The position numbers were made by a program, and so were the translations under genes. DNA of 55,461 bases from Alphaproteobacteria bacterium (lineage in GTDB: Bacteria; Pseudomonadota; Alphaproteobacteria; Micropepsales; Micropepsaceae): NCBI GenBank assembly GCA_013140995.1, contig JABFRX010000079.1, forward strand, positions 1 to 55,461, in the 5' to 3' direction. The notes beneath the pieces were generated by a model that searched no databases, was not told the origin of the DNA, and saw only the letters and a list, made by a program, of their open reading frames with translations. Below, piece by piece: positions 31,628 to 40,690 of this stretch. Every line of letters begins with the position of its first letter. The stretch's first letter is position 1.

Positions 31628-31763
31628 GGCCGCTACGCGAGGGAGCATGGGGCCGCTACATGTAGCGGCGAGGTAGCGGCGCTGTAGCGGCAAAAACGGC
31701 GGACGTCCGCCAATGTAGCGGCGTTGCGGCTGAATTGAGTCTGTTTTGCTGCATCAAGCGCCG
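31628..31763. repeat. Repeat cluster, copy 2 (core TAGCG)
   Basis: Seven units on the same layout as copy 1, but with TAGCG in place of TAACG: CGCTACG, the perfect 18-nt palindrome GCCGCTACATGTAGCGGC (31652-31669), then GTAGCGG three times and a degenerate GTTGCGG. It contains the perfect palindrome GGCGGACGTCCGCC. Its last 10 bp overlap the 3' end of the glycosyltransferase gene at 31754. Confidence 0.9.
31692..31711 (-). terminator. Probable terminator of the minus-strand polysaccharide operon
   Basis: On the minus strand GGCGGACGTCCGCC (31711-31698) followed by GTTTTT lies 43 bp past the stop of the WecG-type gene. The same hairpin plus T-run exists in weaker form in copy 1, so it is part of the repeated unit. 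Confidence 0.65.
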
Positions 31764-32518
31764 CACCGGAGCGTTTGCCGAAGCACTTGGCCGCTCGCGA
31801 GGACGGCAAAACGCGGGGCGATAACAAGATAGCGGCGCCAGAGGCGCTTCGGTTCGGAGGTAAGACGATGAAGCCATTCGAGGCCGTTTTTCTGCATCCA
31901 AAGCGGAGCGCGTTTGACACGGCCGTTGTGGAAGTCGAACGCCGCGCCAACGCCGATCAGCGTGATGCCAGGCAACCGCGCGGCGTGATCGGCCATCCAG
32001 CGCTCCTGCTTCGGACAGCCCAGACCCACCCAAACGATGTCGGGTTTGGCGGCGCGGACTTCGTTCACAACCGCTTCGTCTTCGGCCTCGCTCAGCGGGC
32101 GGAACGGCGGACAGTGGGTGCCTGCGATGATCAGCCCCGGGTATTTCGACTTCAGGATTTGCGCGAGTTCGACGGCCACGCCCTCGGCGCCGCCGTAAAA
32201 ATAGTGGCGCCAGCCGCGCGCCTCAGAAGCGGCGCAAACTTCGGTAAGAAGATCGGGGCCGCACACCCGGGACATCGCCTTACGGCCCAGCGCCCTGCCC
32301 GTCCATACCAGCGGCATGCCGTCGGGGGTGACCATCGCGGCGCCGCGCATGCTGTCGCGATGCGCTGCGTTCGTGCGGGTGAGCATGACGCTGTGCACGT
32401 CGGCGACGCAGACGTAGCGGCACTGCGGCTGACCGATCCAACTGGCGAGCCGCGCGATCGCGGTGGGCATGTCGATGGCGCTGACCGGCGCACCCACGAT
32501 TTCGATCGTATCGTCCAT
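31754..32518 (-). CDS. WecG/TagA/CpsF family glycosyltransferase (GT26)
   Basis: A GT26 enzyme that adds N-acetylmannosaminuronate, N-acetylmannosamine or a similar sugar to a lipid-linked intermediate at the inner membrane. The 254 residues show the family core: DVHSVMLTR, the TPDGMPLVW stretch, CGPDLLTEVC, and AAKPDIVWVGLGCPKQERWM. In Caulobacter the holdfast transferase HfsJ belongs to this family. The start at MDDTIEIVG shares one base with the stop of the upstream gene (TGATG). It is the last gene of the operon. Confidence 0.9.
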   Translation of the reverse strand: MDDTIEIVGAPVSAIDMPTAIARLASWIGQPQCRYVCVADVHSVMLTRTNAAHRDSMRGAAMVTPDGMPLVWTGRALGRKAMSRVCGPDLLTEVCAASEARGWRHYFYGGAEGVAVELAQILKSKYPGLIIAGTHCPPFRPLSEAEDEAVVNEVRAAKPDIVWVGLGCPKQERWMADHAARLPGITLIGVGAAFDFHNGRVKRAPLWMQKNGLEWLHRLTSEPKRLWRRYLVIAPRFAVLASGQVLRQTLRCGA

Positions 32519-33468
32519 CAAGCCGCTCTGTTCTTGAGGAACCACTCGTATGTCCGCTCAAGACCTGTGCGCAGGCCGATCGCCGGGGACCAGCCGAGGG
32601 CGCGTAGCCGCCCGGAATCCATCAACTTACGCGGCGTGCCGTCGGGTTTCGCAGTGTCGCGGACAATCTTGCCCCGGAAGCCCACGACATCGGCGATCGT
32701 CTGCGTGAGATCGAAGATCGTGACGTCTTCGCCCGCACCGACGTTCACGTGGCTGTCGCCGGAATAGGATTTCATTAGGTGCACCAAAGCCGCTGCACAG
32801 TCGTCGACGTGAAGGAACTCCCGGCGCGGCGTGCCTGTCCCCCAGATCGCCATCTCCGGCGAATTGACCGCCTTTGCCTCATGGGCTTTGCGGATGAGCG
32901 CCGGGATCACGTGGCTGGATTGCAGGTCGAAGTTGTCGCCGGGACCATAGAGGTTCGTCGGCATCGCCGAGATGAAGTCCGCGCCGTGCTGCTTGCGATA
33001 GGCCTGGCAGAGCTTGATACCCGCAATCTTTGCGATCGCGTACCATTCGTTAGTGGGTTCGAGCGGTCCCGTCAGAAGCGCTTCTTCGGTGATAGGCTGG
33101 GGCGCGAATTTCGGGTAGATGCAACTCGACCCAAGGAACAAGAGCTTCGCGACCTTCGCACGGTGCGCGGCCTCGATGACGTTCGTTTCAATAACCAGAT
33201 TGTCGTAGAGAAAGTCGGCCGGATACGTGTCATTGGCAAGGATGCCGCCGACCTTGGCCGCTGCGAGGAAGACGGCGTCGGGTTTCGCGTCCGCGATCCA
33301 GGCGCGGGTGGCGGTTTGGTCTTTGAGGTCCACGCGCGTACGATCGGCGGTCAGGATCTCGCACCGCTCGCCGGCCAGACGGCGTACGATCGCGGCTCCC
33401 ACCATGCCGTTGTGTCCGGCGACGAGGACCCTCTTGCCCTGAAGGTCGAACGGAGCGTTAAGCGGCAT
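32518..33468 (-). CDS. fcl: GDP-L-fucose synthase
   Basis: This NADPH-dependent epimerase/reductase turns GDP-4-keto-6-deoxymannose into GDP-L-fucose. It is an SDR-type Rossmann protein of 316 residues with GHNGMVG at 18-24, LGSSCIYPK (112-120), and the catalytic pair Tyr143/Lys147 in EWYAIAK. The subfamily markers AAAKVGGI and REFLHVDD are typical of GDP-fucose synthases. It overlaps the end of gmd by 11 bp, so the two steps are encoded together. Confidence 0.95.
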   Translation of the reverse strand: MPLNAPFDLQGKRVLVAGHNGMVGAAIVRRLAGERCEILTADRTRVDLKDQTATRAWIADAKPDAVFLAAAKVGGILANDTYPADFLYDNLVIETNVIEAAHRAKVAKLLFLGSSCIYPKFAPQPITEEALLTGPLEPTNEWYAIAKIAGIKLCQAYRKQHGADFISAMPTNLYGPGDNFDLQSSHVIPALIRKAHEAKAVNSPEMAIWGTGTPRREFLHVDDCAAALVHLMKSYSGDSHVNVGAGEDVTIFDLTQTIADVVGFRGKIVRDTAKPDGTPRKLMDSGRLRALGWSPAIGLRTGLERTYEWFLKNRAA

Positions 33469-34522
33469 GGGCCTTCATGTCCTCGCGCACCATTTCGGCG
33501 ACGAGTTCGCCGAAGCCGGTTTCATGACGCCAGCCAAGCACACGATGGGCCTTCGACGGGTCGCCGAGCAGCAAATCCACCTCGGTCGGGCGGAAGTAGC
33601 GGGGGTCGATCTCGATCAGTGTGCGGCCGGTTTTGGCGTCGCGGCCTTTTTCGGCGGCACCTTCGCCGGACCATTCGATGCGCGTGCCCCCTTCCGCGAA
33701 CGCGCGCTCCACAAACTCGCGCACCGAGCGAGTTTCACCCGTCGCCAGTACGTAATCGTCGGGTTTCGCTTGCTGCATCATAAGCCACATGCCGCGGACG
33801 TAGTCTTTCGCATGGCCCCAGTCGCGGCGCGCGTCGAGATTGCCGAGGTAAAGCTTGTCTTGTTTGCCCGCCTTGATCGCGGCAACGGCGCGCGTGACTT
33901 TGCGGGTGACGAAGGTTTCGCCGCGGATCGGGCTTTCGTGATTGAACAGGATACCGTTCGAGGCGTGCATACCGTACGCCTCGCGGTAGTTCACGACGAT
34001 CCAATAAGCGTAGAGCTTTGCGGCGGCGTAGGGGCTGCGCGGATAGAACGGCGTCGTCTCGCTTTGCGGCGTCTCAAGCGCTTTGCCGTAAAGTTCGGAC
34101 GTCGAGGCCTGATAGAAGCGCGTCTTGTTCGTGAGGCCCAGCAGACGGATCGCCTCAAGAAGGCGCAGTGGGCCTATGCCGTCGGCGTTCGCCGTGTACT
34201 CGGCGGTTTCGAAGCTCACTTGGACGTGCGACTGGGCGGCGAGATTGTAGATCTCGTCCGGCTGCGTTTGCTGCACGATACGGATCAGGTTCGTGGCGTC
34301 TGTCATGTCGCCGTAGTGAAGCACGAAGCGTTGGTTCTCGACATGTGGGTCTTGGTAGAGGTGTTCGATCCGGCCGGTGTTGAACGACGACGAGCGGCGT
34401 TTGATGCCGTGAACGACATAACCTTTCTCAAGCAGGAGTTCGGACAGATAGGCGCCATCTTGGCCGGTAACGCCTGTGATCAAGGCAACCTTGGCGGCGT
34501 CCCGTTTTGTCATGCCCTGCAC
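33458..34522 (-). CDS. gmd: GDP-mannose 4,6-dehydratase
   Basis: It converts GDP-D-mannose to GDP-4-keto-6-deoxy-D-mannose, the first step to GDP-L-fucose or GDP-rhamnose. The 354 residues show [16 protein letters not shown] near the N terminus, [10 protein letters not shown], the YAAAK catalytic pair and [16 protein letters not shown], all markers of the family. Two near-N-terminal ATGs are possible (34522 and 34513). It directly precedes fcl. It begins 42 bp downstream of a polysaccharide deacetylase. Confidence 0.97.
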   Translation of the reverse strand: MQGMTKRDAAKVALITGVTGQDGAYLSELLLEKGYVVHGIKRRSSSFNTGRIEHLYQDPHVENQRFVLHYGDMTDATNLIRIVQQTQPDEIYNLAAQSHVQVSFETAEYTANADGIGPLRLLEAIRLLGLTNKTRFYQASTSELYGKALETPQSETTPFYPRSPYAAAKLYAYWIVVNYREAYGMHASNGILFNHESPIRGETFVTRKVTRAVAAIKAGKQDKLYLGNLDARRDWGHAKDYVRGMWLMMQQAKPDDYVLATGETRSVREFVERAFAEGGTRIEWSGEGAAEKGRDAKTGRTLIEIDPRYFRPTEVDLLLGDPSKAHRVLGWRHETGFGELVAEMVREDMKAHAA

Positions 34523-34564
34523 TCCCGTGTTCGCTCAGTTGTTTGTGGAAGGCTTCGGCCCAAG

Positions 34565-35269
34565 TCAAGCAAACCAGTCGCGAAGGCGCTGATAGACGCG
34601 CGGCGGCAGAAGGCTGCGAGCCTTTTGCTTCAGATGGAAGGCGTGGAACGTAGCGGTGCCTGCCAGAAGCTTCTCGAATCGGCGGTCGCTGACGCTGCGC
34701 AACACCGGGACGGTGGGCAACAGCTCGCCCACGCCTTGATCTTTGAGTTCCGGCGCGTAGCCCCAGTCCATCGTGCGGACGAAGCGATAGCCGGTGCGAC
34801 GGGCGGCGGGCAAAGTACGGGCGTCGTAGAGCCCGCCCGGCGGCGCAAACCAGTCGACGCTGCGGCCGCACAGTTCCTGAAGGACATCGCGGGAGCAGCT
34901 CAGTTCTTCGTTCAAGGCCGTGTCGGTGACTTCGGGGAGTTGAGGGTGCGTGACCGTGTGGGAGCCCACGATCTGATCGAGGTCGATCAGGCGCGCCGCA
35001 TCGGTGCGGCGGAGGTAGCCCGGCGTGCCGAGCCGGTTGACCACCAGGAAGAAAACGCCGCGCAGGCCATGATCGGCGAGCACTTCGGCCGCGCGCAAAT
35101 GGTCCGCCGTGCCGTCATCGAACGTGAAGATAACCGGCATCGCCGGCCTGGTTGCCGCCACCTGCCGCACGTGCGCGCGGAACTGCGTCAGCGGCACGTC
35201 GTAAAACGTGGCTACGGCGCCGTCGTCCACGACGCGGTGGTAGGTGAGAATGAGCGACCGGTTCGGCAT
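34565..35269 (-). CDS. Polysaccharide deacetylase (NodB/CE4 family)
   Basis: A metal-dependent deacetylase of 234 residues that removes N- or O-acetyl groups from a surface glycan. The catalytic/metal motif TFDDGTADH (D51, D52) and the zinc-ligand motif HTVTH (H104, H108) are intact, as is FAPPGGLYD. There is no signal peptide, so it may act in the cytoplasm or be held at the membrane face, as is also the case for Caulobacter HfsH. It lies 12 bp after the sugar transferase gene. Confidence 0.9.
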   Translation of the reverse strand: MPNRSLILTYHRVVDDGAVATFYDVPLTQFRAHVRQVAATRPAMPVIFTFDDGTADHLRAAEVLADHGLRGVFFLVVNRLGTPGYLRRTDAARLIDLDQIVGSHTVTHPQLPEVTDTALNEELSCSRDVLQELCGRSVDWFAPPGGLYDARTLPAARRTGYRFVRTMDWGYAPELKDQGVGELLPTVPVLRSVSDRRFEKLLAGTATFHAFHLKQKARSLLPPRVYQRLRDWFA

Positions 35270-35281
35270 CGGAGGCAGCGC

Positions 35282-36811
35282 CTAATGCGCGTTCCTTTGC
35301 CGCAAAACCTCGACGCATGTCAGCAGCAAAATTTTCACATCGAGCGCAAGGCTTGCGTTCTTCGCGTACCAGATGTCGAATTCGACGCGGCGGCGCATTT
35401 GCTCGGGCGACTCCGTCGGGCCGCGCAGGCCGTTGACCTGGGCCCAGCCGGTCATGCCAGGCTTCACATGCTGGCGGACCTCGTAGTTCTCGATCAAGTC
35501 GCCGTAGTGGCGGTCCATCGACATCGCATGCGGACGCGGGCCAACCAACGACATTTCGCCCCGGACGACGTTCAAAAGCTGCGGCAGCTCGTCGATGCTG
35601 AGACGGCGCAGCCACCGGCCGACGCCGGTGATGCGGTTGTCGCCTTGGCGGGCTTGCTTCACGTCGTCGCCGTTCTCGGTGACGGTCATCGTGCGGAATT
35701 TGTAGATAGCAAACGGTGCACCGCGCAGCCCAAGTCGCGTTTGTTTGAAGAGGACGGGTCCCTTCGAGTCCAAACGGACCGCGGCGGCGACGAGCAAGAG
35801 CATCGGCAAGATCGCGATCATGCCGGCCGTGGCGAGCGTTACGTCAAGGGCACGCTTTGCCATCAACTGAAAGGTATTCAACGGTGTGCGTTGCAGCTCG
35901 ATGGCGTAGAGCCCACCGATGCTTCGAACCGGGAAGTGCAGAAACTGTTCGATCGCGGGGCTTGGCACTACGCGCACCGCGCGCGGCACGATCTGCAAGC
36001 CTGCGATGACTTCTCTCAAGCGGTTCTCCGGGAAACCGCCGGCCGCGATGCAGATCTCCCCGTGCACGCCGGTATGCGCGCGCTGGATGACGCGCTCAAT
36101 CACCCGCGACAGTTCCCACTGCCATTCGTGCGCGGCGGCGCTTGCTCTAAACGTAATGACATGCGGCGAGGCGTGCCCCGCCGCTTCCAATTCGCCAAGC
36201 AGAGTGTTTACGGCCGTATCACCTTCGGCGCCGACGACGATCACCTGATGATCCATGAACTTGGAAGAGCGCAGATACTTTGCGGCCATAGCCGGAACGA
36301 AGCTTCGAACTGCAATCACGCCAGCATAACCCAAGACCATGAACGAGAGCATGAAGCCGCGCGAAAGCGTGGCGCCGGCTTTGAAGGAAAATGCGAAGAA
36401 CGTCACCAAAAGGATCGTGACGACCCACACGACCGTTACGTCGCGCATCGCCTCGATGCCCGAGACATTGCGAAACCGTTGGTTGGCCTCGATGCCCCGC
36501 ATGGCGCCACAGAAGAAGATGGCGGAGAGCAAGCCGATCGCCGTCCACAGAACAAGATGCCCTGCGGTGCCGAGAACCAGCCAATGGTAAGCCTCGCCAG
36601 CGAGAATGCTCATGAGGACGATCACGAACGCCTCGGTGACGCCGAGTGCCAATTGCACGGCCGCGGTCGGTTGCGTTTGCTGCGCACGGCGCGGTTCGAG
36701 CGTTGGAACGACATGCAGCTTCAGCCGCTTTTGTTGCGCGGCATCGGCGACGCTCTCGCTTGCTGCGCCGGAACCGATCTCACCGGTGTCGTCGTGCTGA
36801 TGGCTCTTCAC
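35282..36811 (-). CDS. Polyprenyl glycosylphosphotransferase (WcaJ/PssY type, chain priming)
   Basis: This enzyme transfers the first sugar-1-phosphate onto undecaprenyl phosphate. The 509 residues begin with four transmembrane helices (52-77, 83-104, 123-145, 152-175), then a CoA-binding-like Rossmann domain (about 187-290), a fifth helix, and the bacterial sugar-transferase domain from about 318 (KRALDVTLA, YKFRTM, the DELPQLLNVVRGEMSLVGPRP motif). The glucose/galactose preference cannot be read from sequence. It overlaps the start of the wzc gene's stop by ATGA. Confidence 0.95.
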   Translation of the reverse strand: MKSHQHDDTGEIGSGAASESVADAAQQKRLKLHVVPTLEPRRAQQTQPTAAVQLALGVTEAFVIVLMSILAGEAYHWLVLGTAGHLVLWTAIGLLSAIFFCGAMRGIEANQRFRNVSGIEAMRDVTVVWVVTILLVTFFAFSFKAGATLSRGFMLSFMVLGYAGVIAVRSFVPAMAAKYLRSSKFMDHQVIVVGAEGDTAVNTLLGELEAAGHASPHVITFRASAAAHEWQWELSRVIERVIQRAHTGVHGEICIAAGGFPENRLREVIAGLQIVPRAVRVVPSPAIEQFLHFPVRSIGGLYAIELQRTPLNTFQLMAKRALDVTLATAGMIAILPMLLLVAAAVRLDSKGPVLFKQTRLGLRGAPFAIYKFRTMTVTENGDDVKQARQGDNRITGVGRWLRRLSIDELPQLLNVVRGEMSLVGPRPHAMSMDRHYGDLIENYEVRQHVKPGMTGWAQVNGLRGPTESPEQMRRRVEFDIWYAKNASLALDVKILLLTCVEVLRQRNAH

Positions 36812-39024
36812 GACTGCGCACGCCTTTCGGTCTTCGGGTGAATGGAGAATTGGAGCAGGTGGGGTTTGCTGCTGCTGTCGGCTTCATCGCCGATGTAGTC
36901 GCGATATGCCCCACGCGGATCGGCGGCGGAGCGCGTCAACGCCACACCGGCGACCCGGGCGTGCATCGTCCGCAACGCTCTGACCGCCGCAAGTACATCC
37001 TCGCGCGACGTTCGTCCGGCGTGGACCAAGAGAAGCGTCGCATCCGCGATGCGCGTCAGCGGCCAGGTATCGTGCACGGGCAGCAACGGTGCCGCATCGA
37101 CGATGACGAGATCGTATTTGGCTTTTAGGTTAGCTAGCAGCGCTTCCATCGCGCCAGATGCCAGCGTCTCCGAAGGATCGCGCACGGCTTCGTTGCAGGC
37201 AAGAACGCTGACCCCGGGCAAAAGCTCGTCGGTCATCATGCAACGTTCGACCGGGAGGTCGCCCTTCAACGCTTGCGCGATGCCGCCGAAGGCCGTGCTG
37301 ACGTTCATCGCGCGCGCCAAAGACGGGCGCCGGAAGTCCGCTTCCACCAGAGCGACTTTGCGGCCGGTCTTGGCTGCCAAGCGGGCAAGGCTCGCCGCGA
37401 CGACTGTCTTGCCTTCACCGCCGACGGCGGACGTCACCAAGATAACCTTTGGCGGCGATGTGCCGGCATCCATTGTCATAAGGCTCAAATTCAGGCCGCG
37501 GATCGACTCGGTGAACGAAGAGCCTGCCCGGCGCACGACCGCCGCCTGCGGTTCGACGCCGTCTTTCATCTCGGGTACGACGGCGAGCACGCGCAGGCCC
37601 ACACTACGCTCGACTTGGTCGCCGCGGCGGAAGCTCGAATCCATGCCCTCCATGAGGAAGGCGAGCACGAGCCCGAGCGCGAGGCCGGCCGGAATGGCGA
37701 CACCGAACACGGTGCTGAATTTCGGGGACGCAGTCGTTGGCGCGACCGCACGCGATACGATCCGCGTGTCCGGCGCCGCAAAGCCTTCTTGGCCTTGCAC
37801 TTCCTTCAGGCGCGAGAGAAGCGCTTCGTACATCGAACGGCTGGAGGCCGCGATCGACTGCAACCCTTTGAGCTTCGCAGACGCGTTGTTCTGCTGGCCG
37901 AACTGCGACTGTAGCTGCTTGAGGCTAAACTCGAGAGAGGCCACATTCGCGCGGGCGACAGCCACGTCGTTGGCCAGACCTTCTACGACACGGTTGACCT
38001 CAATCCCGATCTTTCCCCTGACGTCGCGCATCTGCGCGCGGAGATCGATCATCTTCGGGTGCTGGGGAAGATAGCGCGCCGTCAGCTCTGCCTCTTGCCC
38101 CGTTAGGTTCGCTTCCTGAATGCGCAGTTGACCGATCAAAGGCGAGGCGACGACTTGCGACGCGTCTGCCGCGCGGCCCGCACGCTTGAGTTCGGCCACA
38201 CGCCCGTAGAGCGCCGCCTTTTGTGCAAGGTCGGCCCTTGCGGTGATCAGCTGGCCGCTGACGTTGGCGGTTTGCTGATCGATGATCGAGCCGCCCGCGG
38301 TCGTATCCACGATGCCGTGCTCAGCCTTGTAGGCTTGAACGGCGATCTCGTCTGCCTGCACCTGCGGCGCAAGCTGACGCACGCGGTTCGCAAGCCACGT
38401 TGCGGTTTGCTGCGTCGCTTCGAACTTCGAGTTCATTTGGTCTTCGAGGTACGCATCCGCCCACGCATTCGTCAGCAACGCCGACTTTTCGGGATTGGTC
38501 GAGCCGATGCTCAGATTGATCGTCGTCGAGACACCGACTTGTTCGACGCTCAAGCGCTTGAGGACGCGATCGATGGTAGCCTCGAATTGAGGGGTACCCG
38601 ACCGCGATCCCGCTGCATCGAGCGCGCCGCGCATCCCAAAGACGCCGAAGAGACCCGCGCTTGTGCTGAACTCCGGATCGTGGTCCAGGCCGAGCTTCGT
38701 GACCACCTGCGCGGCGAGCTTTCGCGAGGCGATGATCTGGAGCTGGTTCTGCATCGAAGCGGTGTCCGTTGGAATACCGCTGAGCACCGCGTTGACGTCG
38801 GCCACGGTGTTCCGCCGCTGATCCAGCATCATGACGGCGGTCGCGTTATAGGTCTTCTGCGTGAAAACGAACCAAACCAGCGTCAACGCCAGCACGGTAG
38901 CCATCGTGCCTGCAACGATGCGCCAGCGTGCGCGCAAAATTCCAATGAGCGCCGGGATGTCGAACGATTGACCATCCACCGCGACCGGTTCCGGGCTCTC
39001 TTGATACTCAAGACGGGTACTCAT
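36808..39024 (-). CDS. Wzc-type chain-length protein with BY-kinase domain
   Basis: An inner-membrane polysaccharide co-polymerase fused to a tyrosine kinase (738 residues). A Wzz domain with its first helix at about 35-55 is followed by a long coiled coil (about 200-410) and a second helix near 450 (VFGVAIPAGLALGLVLAFL). The kinase has Walker A GGEGKT at 535-540, Walker A-prime VALVEADFRRP at 557-567 and Walker B LVIVDAAP at 639-646. The tail has just two tyrosines, Y707 and Y710, so autophosphorylation would be limited to these. It resembles HfsA/ExoP. Confidence 0.95.
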   Translation of the reverse strand: MSTRLEYQESPEPVAVDGQSFDIPALIGILRARWRIVAGTMATVLALTLVWFVFTQKTYNATAVMMLDQRRNTVADVNAVLSGIPTDTASMQNQLQIIASRKLAAQVVTKLGLDHDPEFSTSAGLFGVFGMRGALDAAGSRSGTPQFEATIDRVLKRLSVEQVGVSTTINLSIGSTNPEKSALLTNAWADAYLEDQMNSKFEATQQTATWLANRVRQLAPQVQADEIAVQAYKAEHGIVDTTAGGSIIDQQTANVSGQLITARADLAQKAALYGRVAELKRAGRAADASQVVASPLIGQLRIQEANLTGQEAELTARYLPQHPKMIDLRAQMRDVRGKIGIEVNRVVEGLANDVAVARANVASLEFSLKQLQSQFGQQNNASAKLKGLQSIAASSRSMYEALLSRLKEVQGQEGFAAPDTRIVSRAVAPTTASPKFSTVFGVAIPAGLALGLVLAFLMEGMDSSFRRGDQVERSVGLRVLAVVPEMKDGVEPQAAVVRRAGSSFTESIRGLNLSLMTMDAGTSPPKVILVTSAVGGEGKTVVAASLARLAAKTGRKVALVEADFRRPSLARAMNVSTAFGGIAQALKGDLPVERCMMTDELLPGVSVLACNEAVRDPSETLASGAMEALLANLKAKYDLVIVDAAPLLPVHDTWPLTRIADATLLLVHAGRTSREDVLAAVRALRTMHARVAGVALTRSAADPRGAYRDYIGDEADSSSKPHLLQFSIHPKTERRAQS

Positions 39025-39374
39025 GACTTGACCTTCGCCTCACGCCTCGGCGTTCCGGAGCCATTCACCAGGAGGAGGGCTTCGAGTTGATGCTGCTGGG
39101 AACCACCCGCATCGTGGTGCACGTTTTGGACCATTAGCCGTTTTCCGCTTGAGACGCGGCGCATCGCAGACGTTAACGTCCCAACATCGGACGCGTTGCG
39201 CACCACGCTTCGGCGATGCCAAAGAGCGATGCCGCTGCAAACAGCTAGCACTATAGTAAACCCCAAGTTCCGTCGGCTCTGCACGACCCCAGCTGGGTTG
39301 CATGAGCCTCTATCCAGAAACGCCCAATACTCCGCAAAGTTCCGGCGAAATATCAATGCGGCATTTGAAGTCAT
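39021..39374 (-). CDS. Possible small protein upstream of the wzc-type gene
   Basis: This frame of 117 codons ends with an ATGA overlap on the wzc start, the coupling style used elsewhere in this locus. It has one hydrophobic segment (LGFTIVLAVCSGIALW) and otherwise basic, low-complexity sequence. Base composition is poorer in G+C than that of its neighbours and a TATAGT sequence lies inside it (near 39252), so it may instead be the untranslated leader and promoter region of the operon. I recognise no homologue. Nothing else was seen in 39025-39440. Confidence 0.35.
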   Translation of the reverse strand: MTSNAALIFRRNFAEYWAFLDRGSCNPAGVVQSRRNLGFTIVLAVCSGIALWHRRSVVRNASDVGTLTSAMRRVSSGKRLMVQNVHHDAGGSQQHQLEALLLVNGSGTPRREAKVKS

Positions 39375-39440
39375 GACCCATGCGCCAAGCGCTCTACTAC
39401 TTTCGTATTAGACAAGTTTGCGAGCACGTCCTGCTCAGTT

Positions 39441-40685
39441 TCACGGCACGCCAGCACGCCCTACGCTCAATGCACCGCTGATGAGGTCGATGGCGGCCTC
39501 GACGCGGCGCGGCCAGAGGAACTCCTCCGCACGTTGGCGGGCGCCGGAGGACAGGCGTTCACGGCCAGAGGCATCATCTTGCAGCGCCTTGAGCGTCCGC
39601 CCGAGGGTTGCTGCCGCCGCGTGCGCGCTGAGACCTGCCGTGCTTTGGATCACGCCGCAATCGCTTGTCACGATCTCGGCGGGGCCTCCAAGGTCGAAGC
39701 AAACGACCGGCAACCCGTGGGACAGCGCCTCGATAACAACGTTTCCGCTGGAGTCGTGAAGGCTCGGAAACACGAAGACGTCGTGCGTCGCGTATATGCG
39801 GGCGAGTTCCCGCTGGTCGACCCACGAAACCCAGTCGATCAAGGCATCGACGCCCAGTTGCTTGGCCAAGGCCTCGGCGCGCGAACGTTCAGGCCCTCGC
39901 CCCACAAGCGTGAACCGCCCTACCCCACCCAGCCTGACGAATGCCGCAAACGCGCGAATAGCAAGGGTAATCGCCTTCAAATAGATGAACCCGCCAGCGT
40001 AGAGGAACCGTATCGAGCCGCCCGAGCCGGCAGGTCCCTCCTCCCCCAGCGCGCGAACGCCCAGTTCGAGAAACACCTTGGTTTTGTTCCGCCAGCGCCA
40101 GGGTACAAAGCGCGCGCTTTGCCGCGTCTTCGTGAGGATAAGGTCCGAACGCGCAAACGTCAGCCACATCAGCGGATCGAGGCTGGATATGAGGTTCAGA
40201 ACGTCGCGCAGCCCGTCGCGAAGGTGGCCGGCGAGCGTGTAGTCTTGACGCATTCTTAGCGGCGCGCGCTCGCCCCCGCCGGCAGGGCCGAACACGAACG
40301 GCAAGCCCAGCCGCCACAGAAAGCTTGGCACGCGAATGACGCCGAAGGTGATGTGCCAGACGAGCTCCGGCCGGTGGTGATGTGCAGCTTGGCGCGCCAC
40401 CTTCACACAAAAAATCTGCCAGAACAGGTAGTAGAGTTGGAGTGGCAGCAAGCCTTTGCTCTTGAGCGTCACAAGCCAAGGCGCAAGGTCGAAGTAGACG
40501 AACGCAGGCTGCGCTGCGCCGGGGGTGCTTGCGAAGTAGTCCTCGATACGGGCGCGGTTGTTCGCGCGCGTCAGCACCACAACCTCGTGACCCGCGCGCT
40601 GGAGTTCGATCGCCCACTGCCAGCCGATGCCGGGTTCGGAGCCTTCGTTGGGTTCGCAGGCATAAGCCGACAAGAGAATGCGCAT
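39441..40685 (-). CDS. Glycosyltransferase family 4 protein
   Basis: This is a GT-B fold retaining transferase of 414 residues that would add one sugar during repeat-unit assembly. The N-terminal half starts MRILLSAYACEPNEGSEPGIGW. The donor half has FLYAGGFIYLKAITLAIRAF, LVGRGPERSRAEALA, and the closing motif FPSLHDSSGNVVIEALSHGLPVVCFDLGGPAEIV, with the EX7E pattern of GT4. The ATG at 40685 is preferred to a TTG nine bases upstream. It overlaps the upstream acyltransferase gene stop within a few bases. Confidence 0.92.
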   Translation of the reverse strand: MRILLSAYACEPNEGSEPGIGWQWAIELQRAGHEVVVLTRANNRARIEDYFASTPGAAQPAFVYFDLAPWLVTLKSKGLLPLQLYYLFWQIFCVKVARQAAHHHRPELVWHITFGVIRVPSFLWRLGLPFVFGPAGGGERAPLRMRQDYTLAGHLRDGLRDVLNLISSLDPLMWLTFARSDLILTKTRQSARFVPWRWRNKTKVFLELGVRALGEEGPAGSGGSIRFLYAGGFIYLKAITLAIRAFAAFVRLGGVGRFTLVGRGPERSRAEALAKQLGVDALIDWVSWVDQRELARIYATHDVFVFPSLHDSSGNVVIEALSHGLPVVCFDLGGPAEIVTSDCGVIQSTAGLSAHAAAATLGRTLKALQDDASGRERLSSGARQRAEEFLWPRRVEAAIDLISGALSVGRAGVP

Positions 40686-40690
40686 GGCGC

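Noticed and set aside
31426-31763. CRISPR array or simple tandem repeat
   Set aside because: There are no equal-length repeats with equal-length unique spacers, units are 8-10 bp, partly inverted, and arranged in two aligned blocks. No cas gene is present.
33467-36841. Plus-strand open frame of 1124 codons
   Set aside because: It lies antisense to gmd, a deacetylase and a sugar transferase, all with clear family motifs, and its own translation shows no domain. It reflects the third-position G+C bias.
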